Shown here piece after piece: positions 22,567-32,442 of a stretch of 64,000 nt of DNA (positions within the stretch are counted from its first letter, which is position 1; every line of letters begins with the position of its first letter). The stretch covers positions 208,764-272,763 of the forward strand of contig CH003099.1 in NCBI GenBank assembly GCA_000149265.1, written 5' to 3'. Origin of the DNA: Ciona savignyi. Lineage: Eukaryota; Chordata; Ascidiacea; Phlebobranchia; Cionidae. The notes beneath the pieces were generated by a model that worked only from the letters and a program-made list of their open reading frames with translations, made no database searches and was not told the DNA's origin. Both the position numbers and the translations under genes were made by a program.

Positions 22567-23883
22567 ATCCCAATTATTGTGTTTATTTTATATAAATAAG
22601 TCGAACGATGTAAAGAGCGAATTAATAAAAACGCATTCGTAGTAACTTCAATAAGAGGTTAAAACACGACAGTCGTTTTCACCAGAACATAAGTATGTCG
22701 GATAAAAACCAACCAAACTAGAACGTAGATTGGTAATTTTGAAATTTAATGTTGAAACGGAAAGTGTTTTAAGCCATGGATATATCTGTTTATTAAACTT
22801 AGGGTAGATACTGCTTAAAACTTTTTAAATTTTCAGTTCTGCTTCCATTTGCCCTATTTTCATATATCATTTTAGCATAACTCCGCAGTAACCCCAATAA
22901 CTTGACTGCAAGCATCAGGGAAAATGATTTGTCGTGTTTCAACCACTGTAACGTTCTACCACACCATGAATATCAAAATGCTGACATAGTTTTTTATTGA
23001 CACAATTTACTTCAATAACGATTGAATTTTTTTCAAAAATCAAGTGAAAATTGTAACCACTTTTAAAGAAAAACGATAAAAACATTTAACAAGACCTTTT
23101 ATCAAATTTATATTAAAATGGAAACTTTTGAAACATTTTTTAAACAAATGCTCCAAGATAAATACCCTTATAACAATTGTGTGTATTTCTGGTGTTTTTT
23201 CCGAACTATTTTTAAAACAAGGCATTTATGTTTGGATTTTTCAACTAAATAAAATGATTCATAGTCTATTAGTCAATATCTATAAGAGGACACGACTGAT
23301 TTGCACTTTATGTAGACTTGCATCGAATAGCTAAGCACACAATAACCGACGTGTAGAAGGTTCCAACTTACAATCTATTCGCGGAAGGCAGAACGTACTA
23401 TTGCATGGTAAGTTAGCCTAAGCGTAACAATTTACCCAATGTCAAAATGGTGTTAATGCATTTACCAATGTATGGTTGGTGTGTAGTTAATCACTAATAA
23501 ATTTAGTTTGTTTCTGCGGTACGCAGCATTTATCTAACTCTAACTGAACTGAAAACACAAATATATACAACGCAATACAAAATAATACAGATTAACAGAA
23601 ATATACCAACCGATTTGGTTTGTTATTAAACGATTCCTAAATATATAATTATTTCCCACAAATCGCGTTGTTTTTATTTGAGTTTTACGGCCGGCACCAT
23701 ATATTTTCTTACTTGTTTTCATTTTTATTTCCATGGCGTACTGTACGACTTGTTTTAAGCACTTGTCTTTTTGCTATATTTGAAGTGTTTTTTATTATTA
23801 TTGTTGTTTAAAGGAAAAAAACAACAAAATAAATTAAACAAGGCAGTCAATCAACTTTACGACGACTTGTGCTGTCAATCAAA

Positions 23884-23949
23884 TGACGTCACAGCGGTGG
23901 GCGGAGCGGCTAGTGCGCTTTATAGGGAAGGTTTCGCACTAGTTCTCTC
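23884..23949 (+). promoter_or_regulatory. 7SL copy 6 promoter: CRE at -66, TATA at -31
   Basis: TGACGTCA at 23884-23891, GGTGGGCGGAGC, TTTATA at 23919-23924. Confidence 0.75.
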
Positions 23950-24247
23950 GCCGGGCGTTGTGGCGTGCGCCTGTAATCCAGTTACTTGGAGGCTTGGGTT
24001 GGAGGACGGTGTGAGATTGGGAGCTCTGTGGCGCTCTGTCCTATGTCGATCGGGCGTCCGCGCTAAGCTCGGCGTCAATATGGGCATTCCAGGGGAGCCC
24101 GGAGTGGCCAGGTTGTCTAAGGAGGAACGCACCGGGCGAGGCCCGAAAGGGAGCAGCAAAAAGTTCCCACGTTGATCAGTAGCGGGATAGCGCCTGTGAA
24201 TAGGCGTAGCGTTGCAGCCAAGTCAATATCGGAGGACCCAATCCTTT
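23950..24247 (+). ncRNA. 7SL RNA gene, copy 6
   Basis: Complete but with changes at conserved places: GAGCAGCAAAAAGTTCC (others GAGCAGCCAAAAGTTCC) beside helix 8, GAATAGGCGTAGCG (others GGCGGAGCG), and ATCGGAGGACC. The 3' end is of the TTTGCAATTTTTT type. It may be less active than other copies, but nothing is proven. Confidence 0.92.
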
Positions 24248-24336
24248 GCAATTTTTTAACCTTCGGTTTCATTTCAGTTTCGATTCAATACCAAGCGCAC
24301 TCAGTACATTTCAGTTTTTCTTTAAGAATCACCATA

Positions 24337-24399
24337 TGCAATATGTTATGTGTTTCCAATTCGAAATTCTGGGATCGAATCCCGTCTAGCGCACTTTTT
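24337..24399 (+). pseudogene. tRNA-like relic downstream of 7SL copy 6
   Basis: GGATCGAATCC at 24372-24382, CGTCTAGCGCAC, T5 at 24395-24399, almost the same as the relic after copy 3. Confidence 0.45.
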
Positions 24400-25230
24400 A
24401 TCTTAATGATAGTGTGTTTTTTATTGTTTATATAAATAAGTCGAACATAGTAAGGAACGAATTAATACAAAAGCATTCGTAGTAACTTAAATAAGAGGTT
24501 AAGACACGACAGTCGTTTTTACCAGAACATATAAGTATGTCGGATAAAAACCAACCAAACTAGACTGTAGATTGAAAATTTTGAAATTTAATGTTAAAAC
24601 GGAAAGTGTTTTAAGGCATGGATATATCTGTTTATTAAACTTAGAGCAAAAACCTCTTAAAACATTTAATTTTTTTCAGTTCTGCTTCCATTTCCCGTAT
24701 TTTCATATATAATTTTAGCATAACTCCGCAGTGACCCCAATAACTTGACTACAAGCATCAGGGAAAATGATTTGTTGTGTTTCAATCACTGTAACGTTCC
24801 ACCACACTATGAATATCAATATCCTGACATAGTTTTGTTTATTGAAACAATTTACTACAATAAAGATTAAAAGTTTTTCAAAATATTAATATCAAGTAAA
24901 ATTCATAACCACTTTCAAAGAAAACGAAGGAAACATTTAACAAGACATTTTATTAAATTTATATTAAAATAAAAACTTTTGAAACATTTTTTAAGCAAAT
25001 GCCCCAAGATAAATACCCCTATAACAATTGTGTGTGTGTGTGTTCGGTGTTTTTCAAAATTTATTTCTAAAACAAAGCAATTATGTTTGAATTCAACGCG
25101 AATTTCATTTTTACTAAAAACAAATTTTCGAACCAATTAAAATTTCCCATTGTTGATTTTCATGGCGTGCTATACTACTCGTTTTAAACGCTTGTATTTT
25201 TGTTATATTTTGAGTGTTGTCTTTTTAATT

Positions 25231-25533
25231 CATAGGATATAGGCTAGGATATTCATGTTTATCCCTGTAAATGGGAAAACCAAAGGGGTTAACACACGGG
25301 CAATCGTCAGATCACCTCGCGCCCACCGTCGGGTTACCGGAGCTATTGCAATGTGTTGTTTATGATAGACACGTTTCTTCAATTTAGTAGAACCCATTAA
25401 TCCGCTGGGTTCAGGCAATGTCCGTAAAGTGCCTTGCCCCAGGATACAACCATCCAGCTACCGACCAGTATCGCATCCTGCAACCTTTCGATTGAAAGGC
25501 GACGCACTTAACCGCTAGACCAACCGGCCGGAC
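25231..25533 (-). repeat. SINE-A inserted in the array unit between 7SL copies 6 and 7
   Basis: Near full-length minus-strand copy, from ATAGGATATAGG tail sequence to the head TTAACCGCTAGACCAACCGG. It interrupts the unit after GTTGTCTTTTTAATT, which in other units is followed by ATTGTT and an A-rich string. Confidence 0.75.
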
Positions 25534-25618
25534 AATATTATTTTTACAAGCAAAAAATACAAAATAAATTAAATAAGGCAGTCAATCAACTTTACGACGA
25601 CATGTGCTGTCAATCAAG

Positions 25619-25684
25619 TGACGTCACAGCGGTGGGCGGGGCGTCTAGTGCGCTTTATAGGGAAGGTTTCGCACTAGTTCTCGC
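25619..25684 (+). promoter_or_regulatory. 7SL copy 7 promoter: CRE at -66, TATA at -31
   Basis: TGACGTCA at 25619-25626, GGTGGGCGGGGC, TTTATA at 25654-25659. Confidence 0.75.
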
Positions 25685-25982
25685 GCCGGGCGTTGTGGCG
25701 TGCGCCTGTAATCCAGTTACTTGGAGGCTTGGGTTGGAGGACGGTGTGAGATTGGGAGCTCTGTGGCGCCCTGTCCTATGTCGATCGGGCGTCCGCGCTA
25801 AGCTCGTCGTCAATATGGGCATTCCAGGGGAGCCCGGAGTGGCCAGGTTGTCTAAGGAGGAACGCACCGGGCGAGGCCCGAAAGGGAGCAGCCAAAAGTA
25901 CCCACGTTGATCAGTAGCGGGATAGCGCCTGTGAATAGGCGGAGCGTTGCAGCCCAGTCAATATCGGAGGACCCAATCCTTT
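25685..25982 (+). ncRNA. 7SL RNA gene, copy 7
   Basis: Complete length. Private changes: GTGGCGCCCTGTCC, AAGCTCGTCGTCAAT (others AAGCTCGGCGTCAAT, in the S domain) and AAAAGTACCCACG. These three are more than in most other copies. The 3' end is of the TTTGCAATTTTTT type. Confidence 0.92.
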
Positions 25983-26072
25983 GCAATTTTTTAACCTTCG
26001 GTTTTATTTTAGTGTCGGTTTAATACCAAGCGCACACACAGTATATTTTCAGTTTTTTATTTAGGATTCACC

Positions 26073-26138
26073 ATATGTGGAATATTATGTGTTTCCAATC
26101 CGAAATCATGTGATCGAATCCCTTATACTGCACTTTTT
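26073..26138 (+). pseudogene. tRNA-like relic downstream of 7SL copy 7
   Basis: TGATCGAATCC at 26111-26121 (first base off consensus), then CTTATACTGCAC and T5 at 26134-26138. Confidence 0.35.
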
Positions 26139-26842
26139 ATCCCAATGATTGTTTTTTTTTATATAAATAGGTCGAACGAAGTAAAGAATGAATATATGAA
26201 AAAGCATTCTTTCTAACTTGAACAAGACGCAAACACGACAGTCGTTTTCACTACAACATAATGTCGGCTGAAAACCGACCAAAGTAAAACGTAGATTGGT
26301 AATTTTGAAATTTATTGTTGAAACGGAAAGTATTTTAAAACATGGATATGTTTGTTTATTAAACTTGGGGCAGATATTGCTTAAAACTTTTTTAATTTTT
26401 CAGTTTCCCCAAGATAAATACCCTTAGAACAATTGTGTGTATTTACAGTGTTTTCCGAAATATATTTCTAAAACAAAGCAATTATGTTTCGATTTTTCAA
26501 CTAAATAAAAATAATATTTTGTTATTATTTTTATAGTCCATTAGTCAGTGTCTATAAGAGAACAGGAATGATTTGCACTTTATGTAGTCTTGCATTGAAT
26601 AGCTATGGATAGAGCTCAAATCAACGCGAATTTCATTTTTACTAAAAATAATTTTCGAACCAATACGAATTTCTTATTGTTTATTTCCATGGCGTTCTAT
26701 GCGACTCGTTTTAAACGTTTGTCTTTTTGCTATATATTTTGAGTGTTGTCCTTTTAATTATTATTTTCACAAGCAAAAAAATACAAAATAAATTAAACAA
26801 GGTGATTAATCAACTTTACGACGACATGAGCTGTCAATCAAG

Positions 26843-26908
26843 TGACGTCACAACAGTGGGCGGAGCGGCTAGTGCGCTTTATAGGGAAGGTTTCGCACTA
26901 GTTCTCTC
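26843..26908 (+). promoter_or_regulatory. 7SL copy 8 promoter: CRE at -66, TATA at -31
   Basis: TGACGTCA at 26843-26850, AGTGGGCGGAGC, TTTATA at 26878-26883. Confidence 0.75.
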
Positions 26909-27207
26909 GCCGGGCGTTGTGGCGTGCGCCTGTAATCCAGTTACTTGGAGGCTTGGGTTGGAGGACGAAGTGAGATTGGGAGCTCTGTGGCGCTCTGTCC
27001 TATGTCGATCGGGCGTCCGCGCTAAGCTCGGCGTTAATATGGGCATTCCAGGGGAGCCCGGAGTGGCCAGGTTGTCTAAGGAGGAACGCACCGGGCGAGG
27101 CCCGAAAGGGAGCAGCCAAAAGTTCCCACGTTGATCAGTAGCGGGATAGCGCCTGTGAATAGGCGGAGCGTTGCAGCCCAGTCAATATAGCAGGACACAA
27201 TCCTTTT
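26909..27207 (+). ncRNA. 7SL RNA gene, copy 8 (last of the array)
   Basis: Complete. It shares GACGAAGTG and GGACACAATCCTTTTTCAC with copy 1. Private changes: GGCGTTAATATGG (others GGCGTCAATATGG) and CAATATAGCAGG. The T5 run at 27204-27208 is a proper Pol III stop. The distance from copy 7 (1224 bp) is the shortest in the array because the unit lacks about 300 bp present in others. Confidence 0.93.
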
Positions 27208-27281
27208 TCACTTTTTTAACCTTCGGTTTTATTTCAGTTTAGGTTCAATACCAAGCGCACACAGTTTCTTTTTTACCATAT

Positions 27282-27343
27282 GTGGAATGTTATGTGGTTC
27301 CAATCCGAAATTGCGGGTTCGAATCCCTTATACTGCACTTTTT
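27282..27343 (+). pseudogene. tRNA-like relic downstream of 7SL copy 8
   Basis: GGTTCGAATCC at 27316-27326, CTTATACTGCAC, T5 at 27339-27343. Confidence 0.45.
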
Positions 27344-27599
27344 ATTCCAATGATTGTTTTTTTAATGTAATTAAGTCGAACGAAGTAAAGAACGAATTTA
27401 TAAAAAAGCAATCTTAGTAACTTAAATAAGATGCAAACACTGCAGTCGTTTTCACCAGAACATATAAGTATGTCGGATAAAACCAAACTGAAACGTATAG
27501 ATTGGCAATTTTGTAATTTAATGTTAAAAGAAAAGTTATTTTAAAGATGGGTATATCTGTTTATTAGGCTTAGGGTAGATACTACCTAAAACTTTATTT

Positions 27600-28438
27600 T
27601 TTTAGTTCTGTAGTTATTACTATTTGAAAAGTTAGGTTACTGTTTTTAAATGAATATACAATAGGCATTTCACAATTCAGATATTTGTTTTAACAAATGC
27701 GATGTAAGACTTAAAATAAAACAATAAAATCGTAATATTTATAAAGATTCTCTTAAATATACTGGATTTTTAAGTAACTTCATGAAAAACTATACAGTTC
27801 ACCTAAAAACTAAATATCTGATCAAATTTAAATTTTGAAATTAAGTCTTAATATGCCTGTACCATTATGAGAGTATAAAGTGTGATAGTGATGCAATAAA
27901 TAATGCATACGTCAATTTGCATGCTCAGGTATAAGAGTATTCGTACAGACTTTGTAGATCACTATGTATAAGATGCTGTTTTCTACCAAAATGTTCTGTT
28001 TATATCGATTTTATCGAATTTTCTAGGATATACTCACCCCATATGAAGTTAAACTTTTAAGGTGAGTAAGAGTAATATTCATTGTAAGAAGTAAATGTAA
28101 ATCAATTTTATGTTTACAATTTAAGAATTAGAATTACAGTTTATTAAAGTAAACAACAATAGCTGTAATAGATTGAAAAGCCGGATTTTCTCATGTGTGT
28201 TATTACATTTGCACAAGTTTACGTGAATTGTGATATAAAATTGAATTCTAAATCGTTTTTTTTTATTATTTCTTTTACTAGCTATTTAATATTTCTTTTA
28301 CCAGAGAAATTTAACCGTAATTGACTTGGATTTAGGCCTTAAGCACTTTAGTACTATTAATGTTATTATAAGTGAAAAATAATACGAAACACCCCAAAAA
28401 GCTGCTGTTAATCGCCCAGAAAACGAAGTTTAAACCCC
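27600..28438. other. AT-rich spacer upstream of the coiled-coil gene
   Basis: The array homology ends near 27600. No gene or repeat is seen. Two pyrimidine-rich stretches ending in TTTTACTAG (about 28280) and TTTTACCAG (28304) precede the start codon at 28439 and could be splice or trans-splice acceptors. Confidence 0.4.
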
Positions 28439-31400
28439 ATGAAGTTTCCGTCAATTGATATGAACGATTCGGGGGTCCGTACTAACCAAGGGACACCCGT
28501 TAGGTAAGTATAACTGTACATTTTAACATAACTGTGCGTGTTATTGCTGAAAAGGGTCGCCTAATAGTAAAATGAGTTTGAGGAAAGACATGTTTATCCT
28601 CGTTTATGAGAAAACGAAGGGTAGGGCGTTGTAAAAATGGCAATAATCTGATTACTTCTTGCGCAAAGTCGAGTTATTGGAGCTGTTGCAATGTTTGTAA
28701 ACGTAATATTTGTTGAACCTTTTTTTAAGGCTAAATCCGAGAAATGCTTTTTGAGGCAAAACCCGAGAAGTGCTTTGACCAAGTAAACGACAAACCGTCG
28801 ACTGGTTTATGCCCTCCGATTTATTTGGCCGGATAATGTTGAAAGTCGAGTAGAAATTAACAAATTTATAAAGTTTTACACGCTGTTAACATAAAAATAA
28901 TAATAAAGAAAATTAATGACTTTAAATTTAATCATTTGTTTTACATAGAAATGGCAGAAATTCATCGCTGGGTGGCGCTAACGGACGCCGGAGCAAACAG
29001 GAATCCATCGCCCAAGCTGTTGCCGCTATGACGTCAGCAGAGAAAATGGACTCACCCAATCGTTACGCCACCATGAAGAAAGTGGCCGAAGAACAAAGAA
29101 GAAAAGTTCGAGAAAATCGGTAGGTAACTTTATGACGTGTCACGAACAGTCTAAAGCAGCACAATGTTATTCACATAAATCGAAGCTAAAAAAAGCCTCA
29201 ACCACGTGGCCATCATGTGCTGTTTAACCCAGCGCTTTCCAAACTTTTAAGCTCGCGACCCTTTTTCAATTTATTAAAACATTTTACGACCCTTCTTTAC
29301 GTTTAAATTCTTAAAAGTACAATATATATAAAGTAGTTTGTATGAAATTTATGGACTCCTTGCAAGCCTTTAGGAAATCCCTTATGGTTTCACCCATATT
29401 AATTTCACACTCGATTTTATCTTCGATTTTCTGCAAGCAGAAGTCCATTGGTTTGTATGTCAGCAGTGTAAGCTAAGGCAGCGAATCCACAGAGAAAGGT
29501 TGTTGAATCGAAACTGGCCGCTGGTTGACCAGTGATATCATTGGTCACGGGACAAAACGAAATTTACTTAAATCCAGTGGTACGATGGGTTAAACAAAAA
29601 CTGTTCTAGCATTGCCTCCATAATATAAAACATACTGATACAATACACCCGTTAACCTGACGGTATTTGCGAGTTTTTTTTTTCTTTATTTTTACCATGC
29701 TAGGTTTTTGCACCCTTGCCCATATGTAAAGCAAGTTTTATGTACAAATCATTATATACATCGGTCGCGTTAAACATTAAGCTAAACGAACGTATTTGGG
29801 TGGCAAGTTGATGTACTGACAATCATGTACCAATCCCATGCTTTTTCAACTACTGAAATAATTTTATCAGTCAAATTTAAATACAATGTCTTAAATACCA
29901 CAGTATTAGTATTTTAAATACTATGGTCTTTTAACCAGTGATGGAATTTAAAAATTTAAGAACAGTTTTAAGTTTTCTTTTGTATCGTACTTACTAACAA
30001 CAGGTTTTATAAAAGGTCCAATGTCTGTAAAAAGGCAAGAATCGGATCGGTTATTATCCCGACGTTCCAAGAACGGGTTCGACCGAACCCATGCGAACCT
30101 CTTGAATCCAATCACTGGTTTTTCTTAACTGTGCATCAAATTGACTGTGTTTTAAACCACATGATATATTCCACCGCTAGAGAGCGGCAGATAGAGGAGG
30201 AGCGGCTAGCGATCACGATGAGGAGACAGGAGGAACAAAAGGCGCAGATACGAGGGGTACTAGACAGTCTACTGGTGGATGTGAGAAAGGACATCTTGTT
30301 GCTGCTTCAGGAGCGGATCAACTCCGAGAAAAGAGACATTAAAGGTAAAAGACCTTGCTCTCATGGGTTTTAATACTCTCGCATGAATTTGGGAAATTAG
30401 AGAAAAACTACTTTTGGAACTTGGATCCCTAATTATATGTCTGTTTTAACCAGTCCACTACCGTATTTTTTGTTAAAACATTGAGAAGTTTTTCTGTATA
30501 TTATAAAGAATTGGAAGTCTATTGTGTGTTAATATTACACGCCTAATTTCCGAGTTTATATTGGATATATCGAGGCTAATGCAATGTATTAGTTATATTT
30601 GGATGCATTTTTGTGTTCAGCATATTAAAAAAGGCATGTTAAAAAACGTTTTAACGAACGTCCGATATAACTGGCTTGCCCAAACTATTACGCAATCCAT
30701 TGTGTACAATACCGTTCTTAATTCTCTGCCACCACTTGTTTACCGAGCTTGGTTTCCATCTCATGATTGGCTCGTCACTAGGACCGTTTTTGTGTGGGGT
30801 ATATGTTCCGGTCGCTTTAACCATTCGGCCACACGGCCGTACTGCGTTAACCATTCGTTTTTTTACCGAGCCCAGTTTCGAACCCATGATGGGCTCGTCA
30901 CCAGGACCGTTTTTTTGTAAGTCTGTATATGTATCGGTCGCGTTAACCATTCGGCCACACGACCGGACTGCGTTAACCATACGGTTATCCTTGGTCCCCA
31001 GCTGAGATAAAGAGCGACCTCCAGCGAGCGGAGTCGGGGCTGGTGGAAGAGGTCGAGAAGAGAGTCACCAACGGCGAGCCATTCGATGTAAGGGTGGCGC
31101 GCGTACAGAGGGAATTCGAGGCTTCCTTTAATAAAATACTTAACACCGAGCTGAGTCGGGTGAGTGGTGACGTCATATTGGTATGACGTCACAAAATCTG
31201 ACAATCTAATTACGTGTTGGAGGTGTTTTTTACTTATTTCGTTCTTACGCGTTGCGTTGTAACAGTGGGGGCGGGGTGAGTCATAAACGTCATTATTACG
31301 ATTTGAAATTCGATGACTCATGAATATTTGACGGGGTATCGCAGTTTAAATAATGTATGCGCATCAATCGTTGTGAAAAGCTTGCCATAATCCGATTTAA

Positions 31401-32405
31401 GCCGTTAGTTGCCATGGTGATTAATTAAGGTTACATGTACCGCGGATGAATATTTCATGATGACGCAATAACACCGGGGGAACTTTGCACCCGCGCGATA
31501 CACGCGTCATTAATTTTAAATTGATGGTCGGATGGGTTCAGAGATACAATAAATAATTTGAATGGAAACACTGTTTTATAACGACACCGCTCGTGACGTA
31601 ATCAAATTTTGTAAACTAAAAAAAAAATTTTAAACGGTATGATAGGATAGGATATTCAAGTTTTTATTCCCGTGAATAGAAAACCAAGGGGTTAACACAC
31701 GGGCAATCGTTAGATCACCTCGCGCCCATCGTCGGGTTACCGGAGCTATTGCAGTGTGTTGAGTATGATTAAGACGTTTCTTCAATTTGGTAGAACCTAT
31801 CATTCTACTGGGTTTAAGCAATGTTCGCTAAGTGCATTGCCCAAGGACGCAACCGACTAACTAGCGACCAGTTTCGAACCTGCAATCTTTCGGACGCACT
31901 AACCCTCCATGCTAATCAACATATGTTATTGCGACTTTGTATAATTACGTCATAAAATTTGACGAAATATGTGCAGGTCCAAAAAGAAATTCTCTCGGAA
32001 ATCGATGGAAAAATCGACTCGGAGAAGCGAAAGTGGGAAGAAAACTTTAAACGTGAGGCGGATCGACGTATCCGCGCTGCGGAAGACGCAATCCGGACCG
32101 ATTTCCGTGTCGGATTAGAGGACTCGCAGAAACAGTGCGGGGACATATTATCGAGTATGCAGGAGAGAACTGCCTCGTTGGAACAGAAGTTGGTAGCCAA
32201 GATGGCGGCGGCGGATGCGGTCAATTCGGCGAAAATTGACGAGTCTGAAAGGTCGATTCGACAAGCATTCGATCATAAACTCGACGAGCGGGATTCGGGC
32301 TTAAAACTTGAGTTTAAGACCGAAACCGATGGTTTGAAACAAGAAATTTCACAAATGAGGCAGGAAGTGACGCAAATGCAATCAAAATGCTGCGTCATCC
32401 TGTAA
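28439..32405 (+). CDS. Coiled-coil protein with C-terminal CaaX box (five exons, 328 aa)
   Basis: Predicted exons: 28439-28503, 28949-29119, 30181-30344, 31002-31159, 31977-32405. All introns are GT-AG and the phases fit (2, 2, 1, 0), giving 987 nt including the stop. The N-terminal ~75 residues are Ser/Gly/Asn-rich (NGRNSSLGGANGRRSKQ). From about residue 65 to 322 the protein is very rich in Glu, Lys, Arg, Gln and Ala, with helical heptad-like runs such as EEQRRKVRENRERQIEEERL and MRQEVTQMQ, so it is probably a long alpha-helical coiled coil. It ends SKCCVIL: CVIL fits the CaaX rule (Leu last favours geranylgeranylation) and the preceding Cys could be palmitoylated. That would tether the rod to membranes. 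No signal peptide or catalytic domain is seen and I do not recognise the family. The first exon rests on one ATG, an AGGTAAGTA donor and phase match; a further 5' exon cannot be excluded. Confidence 0.75.
28588..28832 (-). repeat. SINE-A, strongly diverged, in intron 1 of the coiled-coil gene
   Basis: Recognisable order on the minus strand: head near GGCCGG, a TTTGGTCAAGCACTT-like centre, GGGTTTTGCC, GCTCCAATAACTCGAC, tail GATAAACATG. Heavy divergence implies an old insertion. Confidence 0.45.
29228..29300 (+). mobile_element. hAT-like 5' terminus fragment in intron 2
   Basis: CAGCGCTTTCCAAACTTTTA followed by CTCGCGACCC is typical of hAT-derived termini. The preceding 8 bases are GTTTAACC, similar to the target sites at 15962 and 58207. 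No 3' partner was found. Confidence 0.35.
29462..29680 (+). repeat. SINE-A relic in intron 2
   Basis: GAGAAAGGTTGTTGAATCGA, AACTGGCCGCTGGTT, TTGGTCACGGGAC and CCGTTAACCTGACGGT keep the SINE-A order on the plus strand but are heavily mutated. Confidence 0.4.
29936..30117. mobile_element. Short inverted-terminal element just upstream of exon 3
   Basis: 182 bp with termini CAGTGATGGAATTTAA and, reading inward from the other side, CAGTGATTGGATTCAA. Inside is a GGGTTCGACCGAACCC palindrome. It ends 63 bp before the exon 3 start. No clear target duplication is seen. Confidence 0.45.
30741..30968 (-). repeat. Two tandem SINE-B copies in intron 3
   Basis: Copy one is at 30741-30841 and copy two at about 30864-30968, both minus strand, each with ACCGAGC(T/C), (A/G)GTTTC(C/G)A, GGCTCGTCAC(T/C)AGGACCG and ACCATTCGGCCACACG. 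A third partial head (CGTTAACCATACGG) follows to about 30987, only 14 bp before exon 4. Long open frames across this stretch are repeat artefacts. Confidence 0.7.
31641..31917 (-). repeat. SINE-A in intron 4 of the coiled-coil gene
   Basis: Near full-length minus copy, from GATAGGATAGGATATTCAAG (tail) to GACCAGTTTCGAACCTGCAA (intact B box). It ends about 60 bp before the exon 5 start. The 63-codon frame inside is SINE-derived. Confidence 0.75.
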
Positions 32406-32436
32406 TTATGACGACATTTCGATTCCTTTATTCCGA

Positions 32437-32442
32437 AATAAA
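32437..32442 (+). terminator. Polyadenylation signal of the coiled-coil gene
   Basis: AATAAA 32 bases after the stop codon, implying a very short 3' UTR. Confidence 0.6.

Noticed and set aside
15087..27134. Repeated open frames of 70-135 codons on both strands, nearly identical at eight places
   Set aside because: They lie across the 7SL RNA genes. The conservation is that of the RNA (Alu and S domains, promoter, Pol III stop), not of a protein; the frames start at different upstream ATGs in different copies.
15140..27207. Alu-like SINEs
   Set aside because: The 5' sequence resembles primate Alu because Alu derives from 7SL, but each copy has the full S domain, lacks an A-tail and target duplications, and lies in a tandem DNA unit.
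28951..29030. ATG at 28951 as the start of the coiled-coil gene
   Set aside because: That frame meets a stop (TGA) after 26 codons, and the base pattern shows a splice acceptor just before it. The exon fits only in the phase that continues from 28439-28503.
30522..31321. Open frames of 100-150 codons on both strands around 30.5-31.3 kb
   Set aside because: They run through SINE-B copies and across exon 4 of the coiled-coil gene in the wrong frame or strand, and have no splice logic.
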